From positions 1,695,773-1,759,772 of the forward strand of contig NC_081332.1 of assembly GCF_022539665.2 (NCBI RefSeq): 64,000 bases of DNA, read 5' to 3'. Positions 24,985 through 35,798 of the stretch are shown here, in pieces. This stretch comes from Daphnia carinata (taxonomy: Eukaryota; Arthropoda; Branchiopoda; Diplostraca; Daphniidae). The notes beneath the pieces are model-generated. The model made no database searches. It was given only the letters and a program-made list of their open reading frames with translations, and was not told where the DNA came from. The position numbers were made by a program, and so were the translations under genes. Within the stretch, counting starts at the first letter, position 1. Each line of letters starts with the position of its first letter.

Positions 24985-25235
24985 TGGCTCTTCTTTTTTC
25001 TCTTTTCTTTCTTCTTCTTTTCTCTTTTCTTGTTTTTCTTTCTTCTTCTTTTCCCTCTTCTTTTCTCTCTTCTTTTTTCTTTTTTTCTTTCTTGAAAGCG
25101 TAGAATCTTGTGTATCTTGAATGATGAATTGGTGGGAAAGGGAGGGAGGGAAATTGGCGGTGTCGGGACTTGAACCCGGGGCCTTCAGAATGCGAAGCGA
25201 AGGTGGTAACCACTGTGCCAGGACCGCACATCTCA
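24985..25235 (-). mobile_element. tRNA-derived SINE
   Basis: Read on the minus strand, 25235-25158 resembles a tRNA with a polymerase III A-box-like TGGCACAGTGG (25210-25220) and a good B-box GGTTCAAGTCC (25167-25177). The acceptor stem pairs only partly, so it is not a functional tRNA gene. A short unrelated body follows, then a long A/G-rich tail (about 25093 down to 24985), as expected for a retroposed SINE. The Lys/Glu-rich open frames here come from the tail. I could not identify a target-site duplication. Confidence 0.7.
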
Positions 25236-26397
25236 AACAAATTTATTTTTCATCGACCTTCGTTCTAATACCGGAGCTATATAATATGTGACTAATAGTA
25301 GTGTCGTGCTGTAGTAGGGCGCTGTGGTATAACACTGAGATCATACGTCGACTGTCCGTGTTCGGTTCTTATAGACAACATTGCTTCAAAAATTTTTTAA
25401 TTATTTTTATAAATGTAAATAAAAAAAATAAAATAACCCATTTTATTTATTTTAGAACAGTTTTAAATCGAACACATTTTTAAAGCAATTAACCAGTGCC
25501 CGTCAAAGCCAAACAAGTTACCAGAAAAATTTAAATTGGCTACGGAAATAAAACCATCGGATTGCCCCATCAATGATGGGTCAAGTGCTTGTCAGAAATT
25601 CAGTCGGAGACTTGAGTCTTAAAAAATTCGGCGTGCGATATGTTTGGCACAGACGTTTGGAGGATCAAATGGAGTTCGTGGTGTATCCTAGTCAGTGTTA
25701 CTTTCTGATAAGCGTACCGTTCACCATTGTCCGCTTGGTGGCTCTTATTGAGGAACATTTTACTTTTGAAGTTGCATAGAAGCGCCAAAAGCAACAGCGG
25801 TTTGGCCAAAAATCTCAAAATCCCGAGAAATCCCCAGAAAATTAAATAGGCCCTGGATAATCCCGGAAACCCTAGATTTCCATAACTGCACCCTAGATTC
25901 CAAAAATTTTCCTTAAATCCCCCTAATTAGGGTAATATCCCTAGAAGTGGAATGGCTGGCCACCGCTCTCTTTCGCTGAGCGCCACGTCATTGAGCGGTG
26001 AAATTACGAACATTCAGATTAGGGGTTACGCTAAATGCTTTTAACAGTCAGGCAACAAATAGCGACAGCGAGCAGTACATTAGAAAAGAATTACAGCTTT
26101 ATCATAATTTCTGCGAACCGAGGTAGCATAGATTTTGTAATTGTTAGTATTATCATACATTGTGTTATCAAGTTCATATCGATAAAAAGGCAAGTAATTT
26201 TGTTCAAGTTCAAATTCGTTTAGTTCCAATTATAGACATCCAAAACTAAACTAAGCCATGAATCCCAAATTGTCAGGAACACTGTTGTTTAGTACTCATG
26301 TGGTTAATTACAGGCATAAGTTATTGTCTTATTTAAAGGAGCTCTTTATCAATTGAACTTAAAACAGTGTGAATTATTTTTATTGTTATAGGACATC
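25236..26397. other. Upstream region of the HSC70 gene
   Basis: Contains the promoter and, probably, a 5' untranslated exon of HSC70: a good acceptor (TTGTTATAG) lies 6 bp before the start codon at 26398. GAACATTC near 26009 is only two half-units of a heat-shock element, which fits a constitutive rather than strongly heat-induced gene. Confidence 0.5.
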
Positions 26398-28701
26398 ATG
26401 GCTGCCAAGAATCCTGCTGTTGGTATTGATTTGGGCACAACTTACTCGTGTGTTGGGGTATTTCAACATGGCAAAGTGGAGATTATTGCAAATGATCAAG
26501 GAAACCGTACCACACCATCTTATGTAGCATTTTCAGACACGGAACGTCTGATTGGTGATGCTGCAAAAAATCAAGTAGCTATGAATCCTAATAACACAGT
26601 CTTCGACGCAAAACGCCTGATTGGACGCAGATTTGAGGACACTGTTGTACAAGCTGATATGAAACATTGGCCATTTGAAGTTATTAGTGATGGTGGAAAA
26701 CCAAAGATTCAAGTGGAATATAAAAACGAGACAAAAACCTTCTTCCCTGAAGAGATTTCTTCCATGGTGTTGCTCAAGATGAAGGAGACTGCTGAAGCCT
26801 ACTTGGGCAAAACTGTTAGCAATGCTGTTGTTACTGTCCCTGCCTACTTCAATGACTCGCAGCGTCAGGCCACCAAAGATGCTGGAACTATTGCTGGTCT
26901 CAATGTTCTTCGTATCATCAATGAACCTACTGCTGCTGCTATTGCTTATGGTTTAGACAAGAAAGTATTTAATTTCCCATGTTTTCCCAATACTAGTGAC
27001 TTCAGCTAACTCTTGCACTTTAAGGTAGGTGGGGAACGCAACGTGCTAATCTTTGACCTTGGAGGTGGAACTTTTGATGTCTCCATCTTAGCTATTAGAG
27101 ATGGCATATTTGAAGTTAAATCAACTGCTGGAGATACACACTTGGGAGGGGAAGATTTTGACAACCGTATGGTGAATTACTTTGTTGAAGATTTCAAACG
27201 TAAATACAGGAAGGACATCGGTACCAACAAGCGTGCTCTACGCCGCCTCCGTACTGCTTGCGAACGTGCCAAGCGTACCTTGTCATCATCTGCCCAAGCT
27301 AGCATTGAAATCGATTCGCTTTTCGAGGGTATTGATTTTTACACAAGGTGAAAAAATTTTGTTTGTGCTGTTTGGCGTTGGGTTTGGTCTTATTATTTAT
27401 GGCTATTTATTGCAGCATCACGAGGGCGCGTTTCGAAGAGTTGAATGCTGACTTATTCCGTTCCACCATGGAGCCTGTTGAAAAGGCCATCCGCGACGCA
27501 AAAATGGACAAGGCCCAAATTCAGGATATAGTTCTTGTTGGCGGCTCCACTCGTATTCCGAAAGTCCAGAAGCTGTTGCAAGATTTCTTCAATGGGAAAG
27601 AACTAAACAAATCAATTAATCCCGATGAGGCCGTTGCATATGGTGCTGCTGTTCAGGCAGCAATTTTACAGGTAAGGGTTTACCAGAATTTATTATTTCT
27701 GATTGATAAATTTTATTTTTAAAAGGGAGATAAATCTGAGGCTGTTCAAGATCTTCTCTTACTCGATGTTGCACCTCTTTCGTTGGGTATTGAGACCGCC
27801 GGAGGTGTTATGACTGCTTTGATCAAGCGAAATACCACCATCCCTACTAAGCAAACCCAGACGTTCACCACCTACTCTGACAACCAGCCAGGTGTTTTGA
27901 TTCAAGTTTATGAAGGAGAACGTGCCATGGTAACTTGCATGCCGGTCTACAAATTGTTACCAATGCTTACTAATAAACTAAACTGGGATTCTAGACAAAG
28001 GATAATAACCTTTTGGGCAAATTCGAACTCACTGCAATTCCTCCAGCTCCGCGTGGCGTTCCCCAAATTGAGGTCACATTCGACATTGATGCGTAAGAAC
28101 CGTAGTAAATCTAGTAGCTTTTCAACATCTAATGTATGTTTGTTTCTAGAAATGGTATTTTGAACGTATCTGCTGCTGATAAGTCTACTGGTCGCGAAAA
28201 TAAAATTACCATCACGAACGACAAGGGGCGTTTGTCGAAAGAAGAAATTGAGAGAATGGTATTAAGCATTCTTAAGTTGAAATAATATTGGTCTTAATGA
28301 TTATCGTCGCACAGGTATCCGATGCTGAGCGCTTCCGATCTGAAGACGAAAAGCAGCGTGAGTGTGTATCTGCCAAGAACTCTCTGGAGTCTTACTGCTT
28401 TAACATGAAGTCTACTGTTGAGGATGAAAAGTTCAAGGACAAACTATCTGATGCTGATAAAACAACCATCATGGACAAATGCAACGAGATCATTAAATGG
28501 TTGGACGCAAACCAGCTGGCTGATAAAGAAGAGTTTGAGCATAAGCAGAAGGAAATTGAAAGAGTGTGCAACCCCATCGTCACCAAGTTGTACCAAGGAG
28601 CTGGTGGTGCTCCTCCTGGATTCGCCGATGGTGCTGGAGCCGCTCCTGGTGCTCCAGGCGCTGGTTCGGGATCTGGACCAACTATCGAGGAAGTTGACTA
28701 A
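26398..28701 (+). CDS. Hsc70: Heat shock cognate 70 kDa protein (cytosolic HSP70)
   Basis: ATP-dependent chaperone of cytosol and nucleus. Seven coding exons join in phase: 26398-26964, 27025-27347, 27416-27671, 27726-27929, 27995-28092, 28150-28258 and 28315-28701, giving 647 residues, the usual size. Seen: [12 protein letters not shown] phosphate loop at residue 9, [22 protein letters not shown] near 170-190, the [14 protein letters not shown] signature, [13 protein letters not shown] near 335, the linker [15 protein letters not shown], a substrate-binding domain, a [12 protein letters not shown]-type tail and the terminal EEVD that binds TPR co-chaperones and marks the cytosolic form. The many introns point to the cognate class; inducible arthropod HSP70 genes are usually intronless. 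No defects seen. Confidence 0.97.
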
Positions 28702-29509
28702 GTCCTAAGCTTTTCCATGAATACTCGCTTCTTTTTCAATCGTAAGAGTTTCATTTTTAAGCTATTCACTTAACAAAATACACTAGATTGAGTGCCCCAG
28801 TAATTTTTCAAGTATTTTTATTAATTGGTTAGCAGCAGAATTATTCGTCTACCTTAATCGATAAATTCAAAGCTAATAAGTTACGTGATATAAATATGCA
28901 ATCATTTCAGTACGTGAGAAGTTCTTACGCGGTTGTTTAACAGCTGAAAGTTTCTCGGTTCACCAGATGGTACACTGTCCTGTCGAAATGCATCAGTTTG
29001 CTTAGAGTTCAATTTCTCCGTAAGTTCATGAGTCATCTTGAGCTTCGTCTGAACAGGTAAACATTGACATGCGACAACAAGTGTTTGTAACGACGTCGGT
29101 TGTGTTCATTACGTTCCATAATTTTGAAAGATGTTGATGGACTGCCTTTGGTTGTGTTGAAGTTTTAGGATACTGAAGTACGACACGTTTTTCCTCAAAA
29201 AAATTTCTGTTCTTATGGTTGCTGAAAATGCTGGATCTTTAAGGTAATTACCTTAAATCCGTTTAAACGGATCAAACTGTATGCAGGTATCTAAGGTGAG
29301 AAGTCGAACCCTTTGTGATAGCATTTTTCTGTTTTGCAATGATTTACCCTGCTGCACTTTGACATCTAATTTAGGTTATTTAAAAATTTATGTTACCTTT
29401 CGTGATTCACACTATATAGTTTATTTTAGTGCTGGTCTGGACTTTAAGTTTTCACAATCACTATTTGACGAGGAATGCATTTCAGCCTTCCATTAAAAAA
29501 TAGTTGTAG
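28702..29509. other. Intergenic: HSC70 3' region and unresolved 5' part of the next gene
   Basis: Begins with the AT-rich 3' untranslated region of HSC70. The following gene needs a preceding exon ending in phase 2. An open stretch at 29281-29496 could supply it, but I could not fix its splice sites. Confidence 0.5.
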
Positions 29510-32232
29510 GCCTATGCCAGCAATTCATGTAATGGGTGTTGGTAATGTTGAATTCCCTATCACGTCAGAGGTAGCTAAAAACTTCATTTGTAAATCCTTC
29601 CTATCTCACTCCATAAATTAACAATAGAATACTGGAAAGCTACTGGCTGTGGCAGAACCAACTCCTTTTGCCGCTACTTCATGTAGGAAAGGAAAGAATA
29701 CCAGCATAAATTCTTCTTGGCAAATTGAACGGGCATGCATATCTTTCCCAGAGACCTCAAGATTTCTTGTACAAAACCTTCCCAAATGGATTAAGCTGGT
29801 TCTCATTGAACATGAGATTGATGTGCAATGGGTAGAGGCTAATTGTTCCCTAACTCGATTGGTTATGTACCATTCGGATAGTCATTACATCCGTCATCGC
29901 TATATTAAACAGGAAATAGGTAAAGCAACTTTTCTTCACTTAAGTATTGATTTTAGTTAAATTTTATCAATTTAAAGGGCATTTTGGTACCATCATGGTG
30001 CAACTTCCAGTGGAAAAGAAGTACCTGGACGCTGAAATGAAAATATCGCAAGCGAATGAAACCAATCCTAATCTAACTATCACGAAAGATCTTTCCTTAT
30101 GCAACGATCCATCTTTCTGTGTAAAATTTTTTAGCGCCAACTGTGAAAGTGTGATCGAGCCAAAAAGCACAGGTTGGAACATCGAGTTAGCTTATAACCT
30201 GATGTGGAAGCCTGAAAAAGCCACGTTAGCCTTCCCGAATTTACTTTCTTTTCTCGTCACACTGGTAATTCGTCTCATTTGTTGAATTCCTTCTCAATTC
30301 TTGAATCAAAACTAATTTCAGACTAAAATGACATTGGAATTACGCTCATGGCAAGAGAACGTTTCTGAAAATTGCCGACCAAAGATCATGATTATTGGAT
30401 TGGATAGGAAGTACAAGCCTTCTCGTCATTCATTTTCTACGCTGATGGGTAGTGATCGCCAAGTGGCCTTTCTTATGTGCTCAGTTCCTTTTATGGATGT
30501 CTACTTGGCTCGACTAACACGAAGAATAACAAGGATCGCATTTCGCGGCTATCAAGATGCTAAAGCCGATGATGTGATCCAGCAAAGTTCGACAACTAAA
30601 AGAAATTTAGATGGAAACGTCGTCGAAATGAAAGAAATGCAGTACGTCACGCACTTCGCCAGTCATTGGGTTGGCGTTGACGATTGCGTCACCGAATTTT
30701 ACAACTTGGATATCGACAAAGAAGCGCAAATGGTGAAACCTCTTTTTGAAAATAGAACACCAGACAAAGTACAACGCAAAAATAACAAGTCGAAAGAGAC
30801 AATCCTTATCCATGACTTCTATCAGACTGTCCTCATTTTATGGCCAAGACAAGGATCTCTTTACATGAACATTCACCATCGTCCCGATTACGTATTGAAT
30901 CAATTAGAGCGTGGAACAACACACAACCCACTGAAAACCCTACGCGCAATAATAGCTCATTCAGAGTTTATGGAGACAAGGATCTTTAGACTTCTCAGCC
31001 TGTGCTTATCTCTGAACGCAAGGAAGGAGGCTCTTCAACTGCTCGAGGTAATGGCCAGCAAATCCATTGGTGTGCTTTCTGATTATGCTGCTGTTTTGAT
31101 AAGCGATGTCGCGTGCAAATTAATCGGATGGATTGATTGCGAAAACGTCATCAATAAGCTTTTGGCATGCAACACTTACAAGCACTTGAGCCATTTCTTG
31201 ACAATCGGACGAGCCTTACTGTGCCATAATTGCACCATTGGATTCTCAAGCGTATCGAATCAGATTTGGAATTTTTTAATGGAACGTATCCATTCAAGTG
31301 ATATATCCAATAGTCCTAACGCTCTAAGCCTCTGTATAGAAATGGGCATTTGTATGGAACACTCATCTGTTGCGATTCAGTCAAGATCCGAACAATTTTT
31401 CACGTGCTTTATGACGTTACCGCTCCTTCAGCAATGCCATATCATCATCGACCTCAAAGAAATCTATATGAAGAATGCTGCCGGTAACAAATTTTATCTA
31501 AGCCTTTGCAGTTACGTTGCCATTACCGTTACGTCTTGCAGCGTATCGATCATCGACTGTGTAGTGGACCTTCTTCGCTGTTTTCTTTTGCTTGAACCTC
31601 AACCTGTCAATATCGCAGAAATCTTTCTTGAAAACATATGCCGATCGCAAAGGGATGGCTGTGAAAACAATCAATTGTTGGAGAAGCTCGTTGCCTCACT
31701 ACACACGTTGAACATGACCAGTCAAATGGCTATGCATCTTTTAGATTGCAGGATTGTCGAACTGAGTTCGCTTCGTAAGCCAAAATTCAGTTGGAGCATG
31801 GAAGAGGCCAAATTTCCCGATGCTGTCAAGTATCCAACTATTGTGGAATTTTTGCAATCATCAAAGAAGAGCTTGACCCTGGAACTGGACCAATTGAATA
31901 AAATCTCGGAAGCAAGGGATTTTATCCGCGTTTCCTTTGGAGTCATGGACGATTGTGTCAGAAGAGGTTACAGTGCTGTGGCAGTACCTACGAAGAACGG
32001 CAGAAATATCTTTTGTGATATTAAAAAAACCCGACATTTGTACACGTTCCTGACTGTACAATTTAATGCTAAAATGGATGAGCTGAAAAGACTTAAACAA
32101 CTGCGTCCCATCGTTTGCTGCTCAAGTCCAAACGTGCAACAGCCTCCGAATGCCACTCGACAGAGGACGAACGTAGTTGTCGCATCAGGTATGAAATCCA
32201 AGAAAGCAAAGATGGAAAAAGATAGAAAATGA
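29510..32232 (+). CDS. 2OG-Fe(II) dioxygenase-like protein with lost catalytic residues, 5' end unresolved
   Basis: Exons 29510-29570, 29628-29919, 29978-30264 and 30322-32232 join in phase, about 850 residues; at least one upstream exon is missing from the model. The first 200 residues follow the prolyl-4-hydroxylase-like 2OG-Fe(II) oxygenase family best known from fungal and invertebrate uncharacterised proteins: VGNVEFPITS, SSWQIER, LTRLVMYHSDSHYIRHRY, GHFGTIMVQLP, FFSANCES, TGWNIELAYNL. Family members normally have HxD, CEH and GxR, which bind iron and 2-oxoglutarate. Here these read HRY, CES and GWN, so the enzyme should be inactive. The remaining 640 residues form one large exon of helical, Cys-rich, leucine-rich sequence that I do not recognise, ending in a basic tail (KKAKMEKDRK). 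No premature stop is present. Confidence 0.7.
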
Positions 32233-32797
32233 CCGTGAAAGACTTGCTCATTATAGAAATTGATCTTGAAAGTGCACATGTTAAATTTTATAATCTTTAC
32301 CAAGAACCAAAATTCGGAAATGTTTGTTGATTTCGTTAATATACATAACTTTAAACAGGAATTCCACTTTAATGTTTGGTTCAGAATCATGCTGGACAAA
32401 AAGACGGTTGTTCGATTCCATTAGTTTCCCTCTGCTGAACAGTAATTAACAACTGACACCGGAAAGGGAGGGTTACGTTATCATTGGTGCTGAACTCCTC
32501 ATCCGAACCTCTGATGGACACTTTCATTATTGGCGAATCAAAGGCGTAGTTGAACCAAAGTCAATTAAAGGTGGACTATGTAATGGGAGACTTAGCCTTT
32601 CTTTTTGGGTGGAGCAAATTAGCGTGATTGACGCTTTGAACGACCAATAATTTAGACGACCTTTAATCAATTTCTTTCATTTGTTTCTCTTTGTTTTTAG
32701 ATACCCGGAGCATCGATTTATTGAAGAAACGACCCTATTTAAAAGGCTGCCAGATATTGTAGCACATCGCCATTCTTAAAACCATTGCAAGACAGAC
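32233..32797. other. Intergenic with promoter of the ionotropic receptor
   Basis: Holds the 3' end of the dioxygenase-like gene and the promoter of the next gene, including the TATA-like box listed separately. Confidence 0.6.
32736..32745 (+). promoter_or_regulatory. TATA-like box of the intact ionotropic receptor gene
   Basis: TATTTAAAAG lies 52 bp before the start codon at 32798, leaving room for transcription start about 30 bp downstream and a short leader. Confidence 0.55.
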
Positions 32798-34657
32798 ATG
32801 ATGGCGAAAGCTATTCACCACACAAGTCTCGCGTTTGTGATACTGGCTCTTCTAGTGTATCCATCATCACCATTACTTGATAGCCAACTGTTTGACTTAA
32901 TCTTAACGTTGAAAAATCCATCCTGTCCAAGCTTTGTTATCGTCTTTGACGAACTATCCTGGGGCGAAGAAATCGAAGAATTATCTGAAGAGTTGATGCA
33001 ATTCAGCCATTCAAATTCCATCATTCTTTTGTCCAGCCATCCAAACGTTCTTCGAACATGCCGAAGAGGCGATAACAAAAAGATGTTGGGATCTACCATT
33101 TGCAACAACGCAGTGGTTTTCAGTCGCCATCCTGACGAACTCACTCGAATATTTAATCAGGTAACGAATTGCTTCTACTTAAGCAAAATGTTTGTCATCA
33201 CTCAAATGACGTCCGACTCGGCTGACGCCTGGCTGAAAGAGATGAAGAAAGAAATGATTTTCCTTATACTTGGAGAAAGCAATAAAGGTCTAAGACAAAT
33301 CCGTAATTGGATGATTAACAATCAAATCCATTACACTAAACTTGTCCGCGATACAGTAATCACCGAACAAGATTTGGGACTTAGCGAAGGAAGGAATTTG
33401 ATGGGCCGTAACCTGAGAGTGGCAACTCTCAATTTCCCACCTGTTGTGTTTATCGCTAATCAAACTAACACGAAAAATATCTACGGCATCGAGCCATCTT
33501 TAATGGACGTCCTCGCCAGTGATTTGAATTTCACTTTTGATTACTTCCCCGTATCTCCTAATGAAATGTGGGGCGCTGTCTCCGGAGAAGGAGAGAACCG
33601 TACGGCCACTGGACTCTTAGGAGCGTTGATGAAAAAAGAAGCTGACGTGGCATTAGGTAACCTTTACATAGACTACACACGTCTCTCAATCATTGGCTTC
33701 AGTTCGTACTACAAAATATCGGAAGAATGTTTCTCGGTTCCAGCAACACGTCCTTATCCTAAATGGACAGCTTTGTACCATCCGTTTACGATTGAAGTTT
33801 GGCTCGCTACGTTCTTCTCCATCTTCTTCGTTATCTTGACGTTACGTCTCGTTGCGATGTGGTCGAACGGATCATCGATAGTCGACTCTTATTACAGCGA
33901 TCCAGTTGTTTGTTTCATGACCGTCATCGGCCACTTGTTCGGACTCCAACAGACGCGCGAAATTCGATCAATGGCCAACCGACTTTTCCTTGTTTGGTGG
34001 CTATTTGGGGCTCTCATTCTCTCGACTGGCTATCGATCAGGTTTGATTTCATTCATGACGTTCCCTTTTACCCCTCCACCGATTGATACCATCCAGCAAT
34101 TAGTGGCCAGCCCGCTAAAGAAGATCGTTTACGACCCTCTGATGAAAGAGATCCTAACCAACTCGAACAATTCGTTACAGAGGCAGCTGGGCCGCCAGAT
34201 GATTACCAACGATAATTTAACTTACATGTTCTCGTTGATGAATTCTAACGACTGGGCAGTGGATGCAAATCTCGATAATTTGCGATACGTAGTAGCTACT
34301 CAGTACCCAATGACCCGCTCCGGACCTCAAGTCCATCTGATGAGGGAATGCGTTTTCGCTATGAGGGCAGCCCTTGGGCTCCAGAAAGAGTCTCCACTTA
34401 AACCGTATTTCGATAGGGAGATACAGCGTCTTATCGAAGCAGGTCTTATCGAATACCACCGTTCGAGATTCGCCGCAAAGGCTGTCGTTTGGAACCCTAA
34501 AGCATCGAAACAAAAGATAGTCCCGTTTTCTCTGGATAGCCTACAAGGATCGTTCTACTCGTTGGCACTGTGTGTTGTAGCCTCAGTGCTGGCATTGATT
34601 GGAGAAGTGATGCATGCCTGGATCAAAACTCGTCTATCGAAGAGAAATACCATGTAA
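32798..34657 (+). CDS. Ionotropic receptor (IR family, iGluR-related), intronless and intact
   Basis: A single open frame of 619 residues with all parts of an arthropod IR. Signal peptide at residues 1-27; a short divergent amino-terminal domain to about 200; ligand-binding S1 from about 204 (RVATLNFPPVVF, GIEPSLMDVLASDLNF, ADVALG). TM1 is near 332-352 (VWLATFFSIFFVILTLRLV), the pore near 368-384 (VVCFMTVIGHLFGLQQ), TM2 near 393-415 (RLFLVWWLFGALILSTGYRS). S2 then runs to about 575, and TM3 is near 581-605 (LQGSFYSLALCVVASVLAL). Such receptors are sensory cation channels on dendrites, probably working with a co-receptor. The ligand cannot be predicted. It has no introns, unlike the truncated relative at 8950-10166. 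The start is the first ATG of a MetMet pair; the second would serve equally. Confidence 0.9.
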   Translation: MMAKAIHHTSLAFVILALLVYPSSPLLDSQLFDLILTLKNPSCPSFVIVFDELSWGEEIEELSEELMQFSHSNSIILLSSHPNVLRTCRRGDNKKMLGSTICNNAVVFSRHPDELTRIFNQVTNCFYLSKMFVITQMTSDSADAWLKEMKKEMIFLILGESNKGLRQIRNWMINNQIHYTKLVRDTVITEQDLGLSEGRNLMGRNLRVATLNFPPVVFIANQTNTKNIYGIEPSLMDVLASDLNFTFDYFPVSPNEMWGAVSGEGENRTATGLLGALMKKEADVALGNLYIDYTRLSIIGFSSYYKISEECFSVPATRPYPKWTALYHPFTIEVWLATFFSIFFVILTLRLVAMWSNGSSIVDSYYSDPVVCFMTVIGHLFGLQQTREIRSMANRLFLVWWLFGALILSTGYRSGLISFMTFPFTPPPIDTIQQLVASPLKKIVYDPLMKEILTNSNNSLQRQLGRQMITNDNLTYMFSLMNSNDWAVDANLDNLRYVVATQYPMTRSGPQVHLMRECVFAMRAALGLQKESPLKPYFDREIQRLIEAGLIEYHRSRFAAKAVVWNPKASKQKIVPFSLDSLQGSFYSLALCVVASVLALIGEVMHAWIKTRLSKRNTM

Positions 34658-35700
34658 CTTCTTAACTATGAACAATACACGAATATATAACGAATGAGAG
34701 AGTCTTGTCAATGTTACACGTACACATAAGGTGCCTCATTTGGACTGTATATCCACTAAAAGCAGTTTGATGTCGTTTAATTTAAAAACCTTTGTAGTTA
34801 AAGGTATATTAATATTTTATTAGCGTTTAATTTTGGTTATATTAGGTTGAATCGAATTCCAAGTCCATATTTCAAGCCCAACGAAAAAGTCGGGTTTCAA
34901 AAATAAGCCCGACAAAATAAGCCCGACTTTTTTTTTTTTAAAACCTTAAATATTACTATAAAAATACATGATTCCTATTCAAAATTGAACGAGAATGTCG
35001 AAAATCAAGTTTGTTTTGTCTTACGATCAACAGTTTATGAGTTATTCGAATTCAAAGTCGCTTTGGGTTTTGGACTTGATTCTTACTGGCATAGTATAGT
35101 GTTACTTTAATAACCTTCAATTTCCAAGGACAGATTGATGCAAGACGACCTCACATGGGACTAATTTCATTGTTCATTTAATAGTTAACCACTCGACCTA
35201 AAGAGCAAAGGCCGCAATACAAGCAATGGTCACTAAAATTTGTATTGCGCTGTATCTAAAAACGCCACTAATGTACAAAAGCGATAAGCAAACAATGAAC
35301 CGGGGGCTTGTTTAAATACAACAGTAAAGAAATATAAGATAAAAAGCTTTAATATTGCCGAGTCACGTCCACCTCCGCCCCCACCATGTCTCAGCTTCCT
35401 TAAAGTTGTTGGTGATGAAATTAACGATGATCGAATACCAATCTTCTCACGGAAATTCAAGGCCAACAACCCCAACATTAAACAATCGATCGTAAAGTTG
35501 TGTAATTCTGGAACAAACAGCAGCTATTCCTTGTGTAACGGAGCCTTTCCTTAACACAAGTGTTGGTACGTTACACAAGCTCCGAGCATTGGAACACGAG
35601 AGATAACGTGTGACCCATACGTTAGCTGAGTTCAGCTTTCCTCAAGTGTCTCACTTACTTGACCTATACAACACCGCCCTCCAAACAAACAGCCCGACCC
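34658..35700. other. Intergenic with a dispersed repeat copy
   Basis: 34840-35060 carries a degenerate repeat with AATAAGCCCGACAAAATAAG and GAAAATCAAGTT motifs, related to copies near 12760-13320 (opposite orientation) and 39600-40440. No gene was recognised; the Gly-rich minus ORF at 35233-35478 looks spurious. Confidence 0.55.
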
Positions 35701-35708
35701 TATAAATT
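35701..35708 (+). promoter_or_regulatory. TATA box of the NRF-6-like acyltransferase gene
   Basis: TATAAATT lies about 30 bp before a plausible start region (GGAACAGTTGC near 35727) and 98 bp before the start codon at 35799. Confidence 0.6.
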
Positions 35709-35798
35709 GCTGCTTCAGCATACGCTGGAACAGTTGCAGGCCAACCTGGAAGCAGTCCAGCAACCTTGTCTTCATTAAAAGCGTTGACAGGTTGCAGG

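Noticed and set aside
25158-25235. Possible functional tRNA gene
   Set aside because: The acceptor stem pairs only partly and the sequence continues into a SINE body and tail.
24965-25240. Lys/Glu-rich ORFs on the minus strand
   Set aside because: They read through the A/G-rich tail of the SINE and its tRNA-like head.
26009-26016. Heat-shock element in front of HSC70
   Set aside because: Only two inverted half-units are visible; a functional element usually needs three or more.
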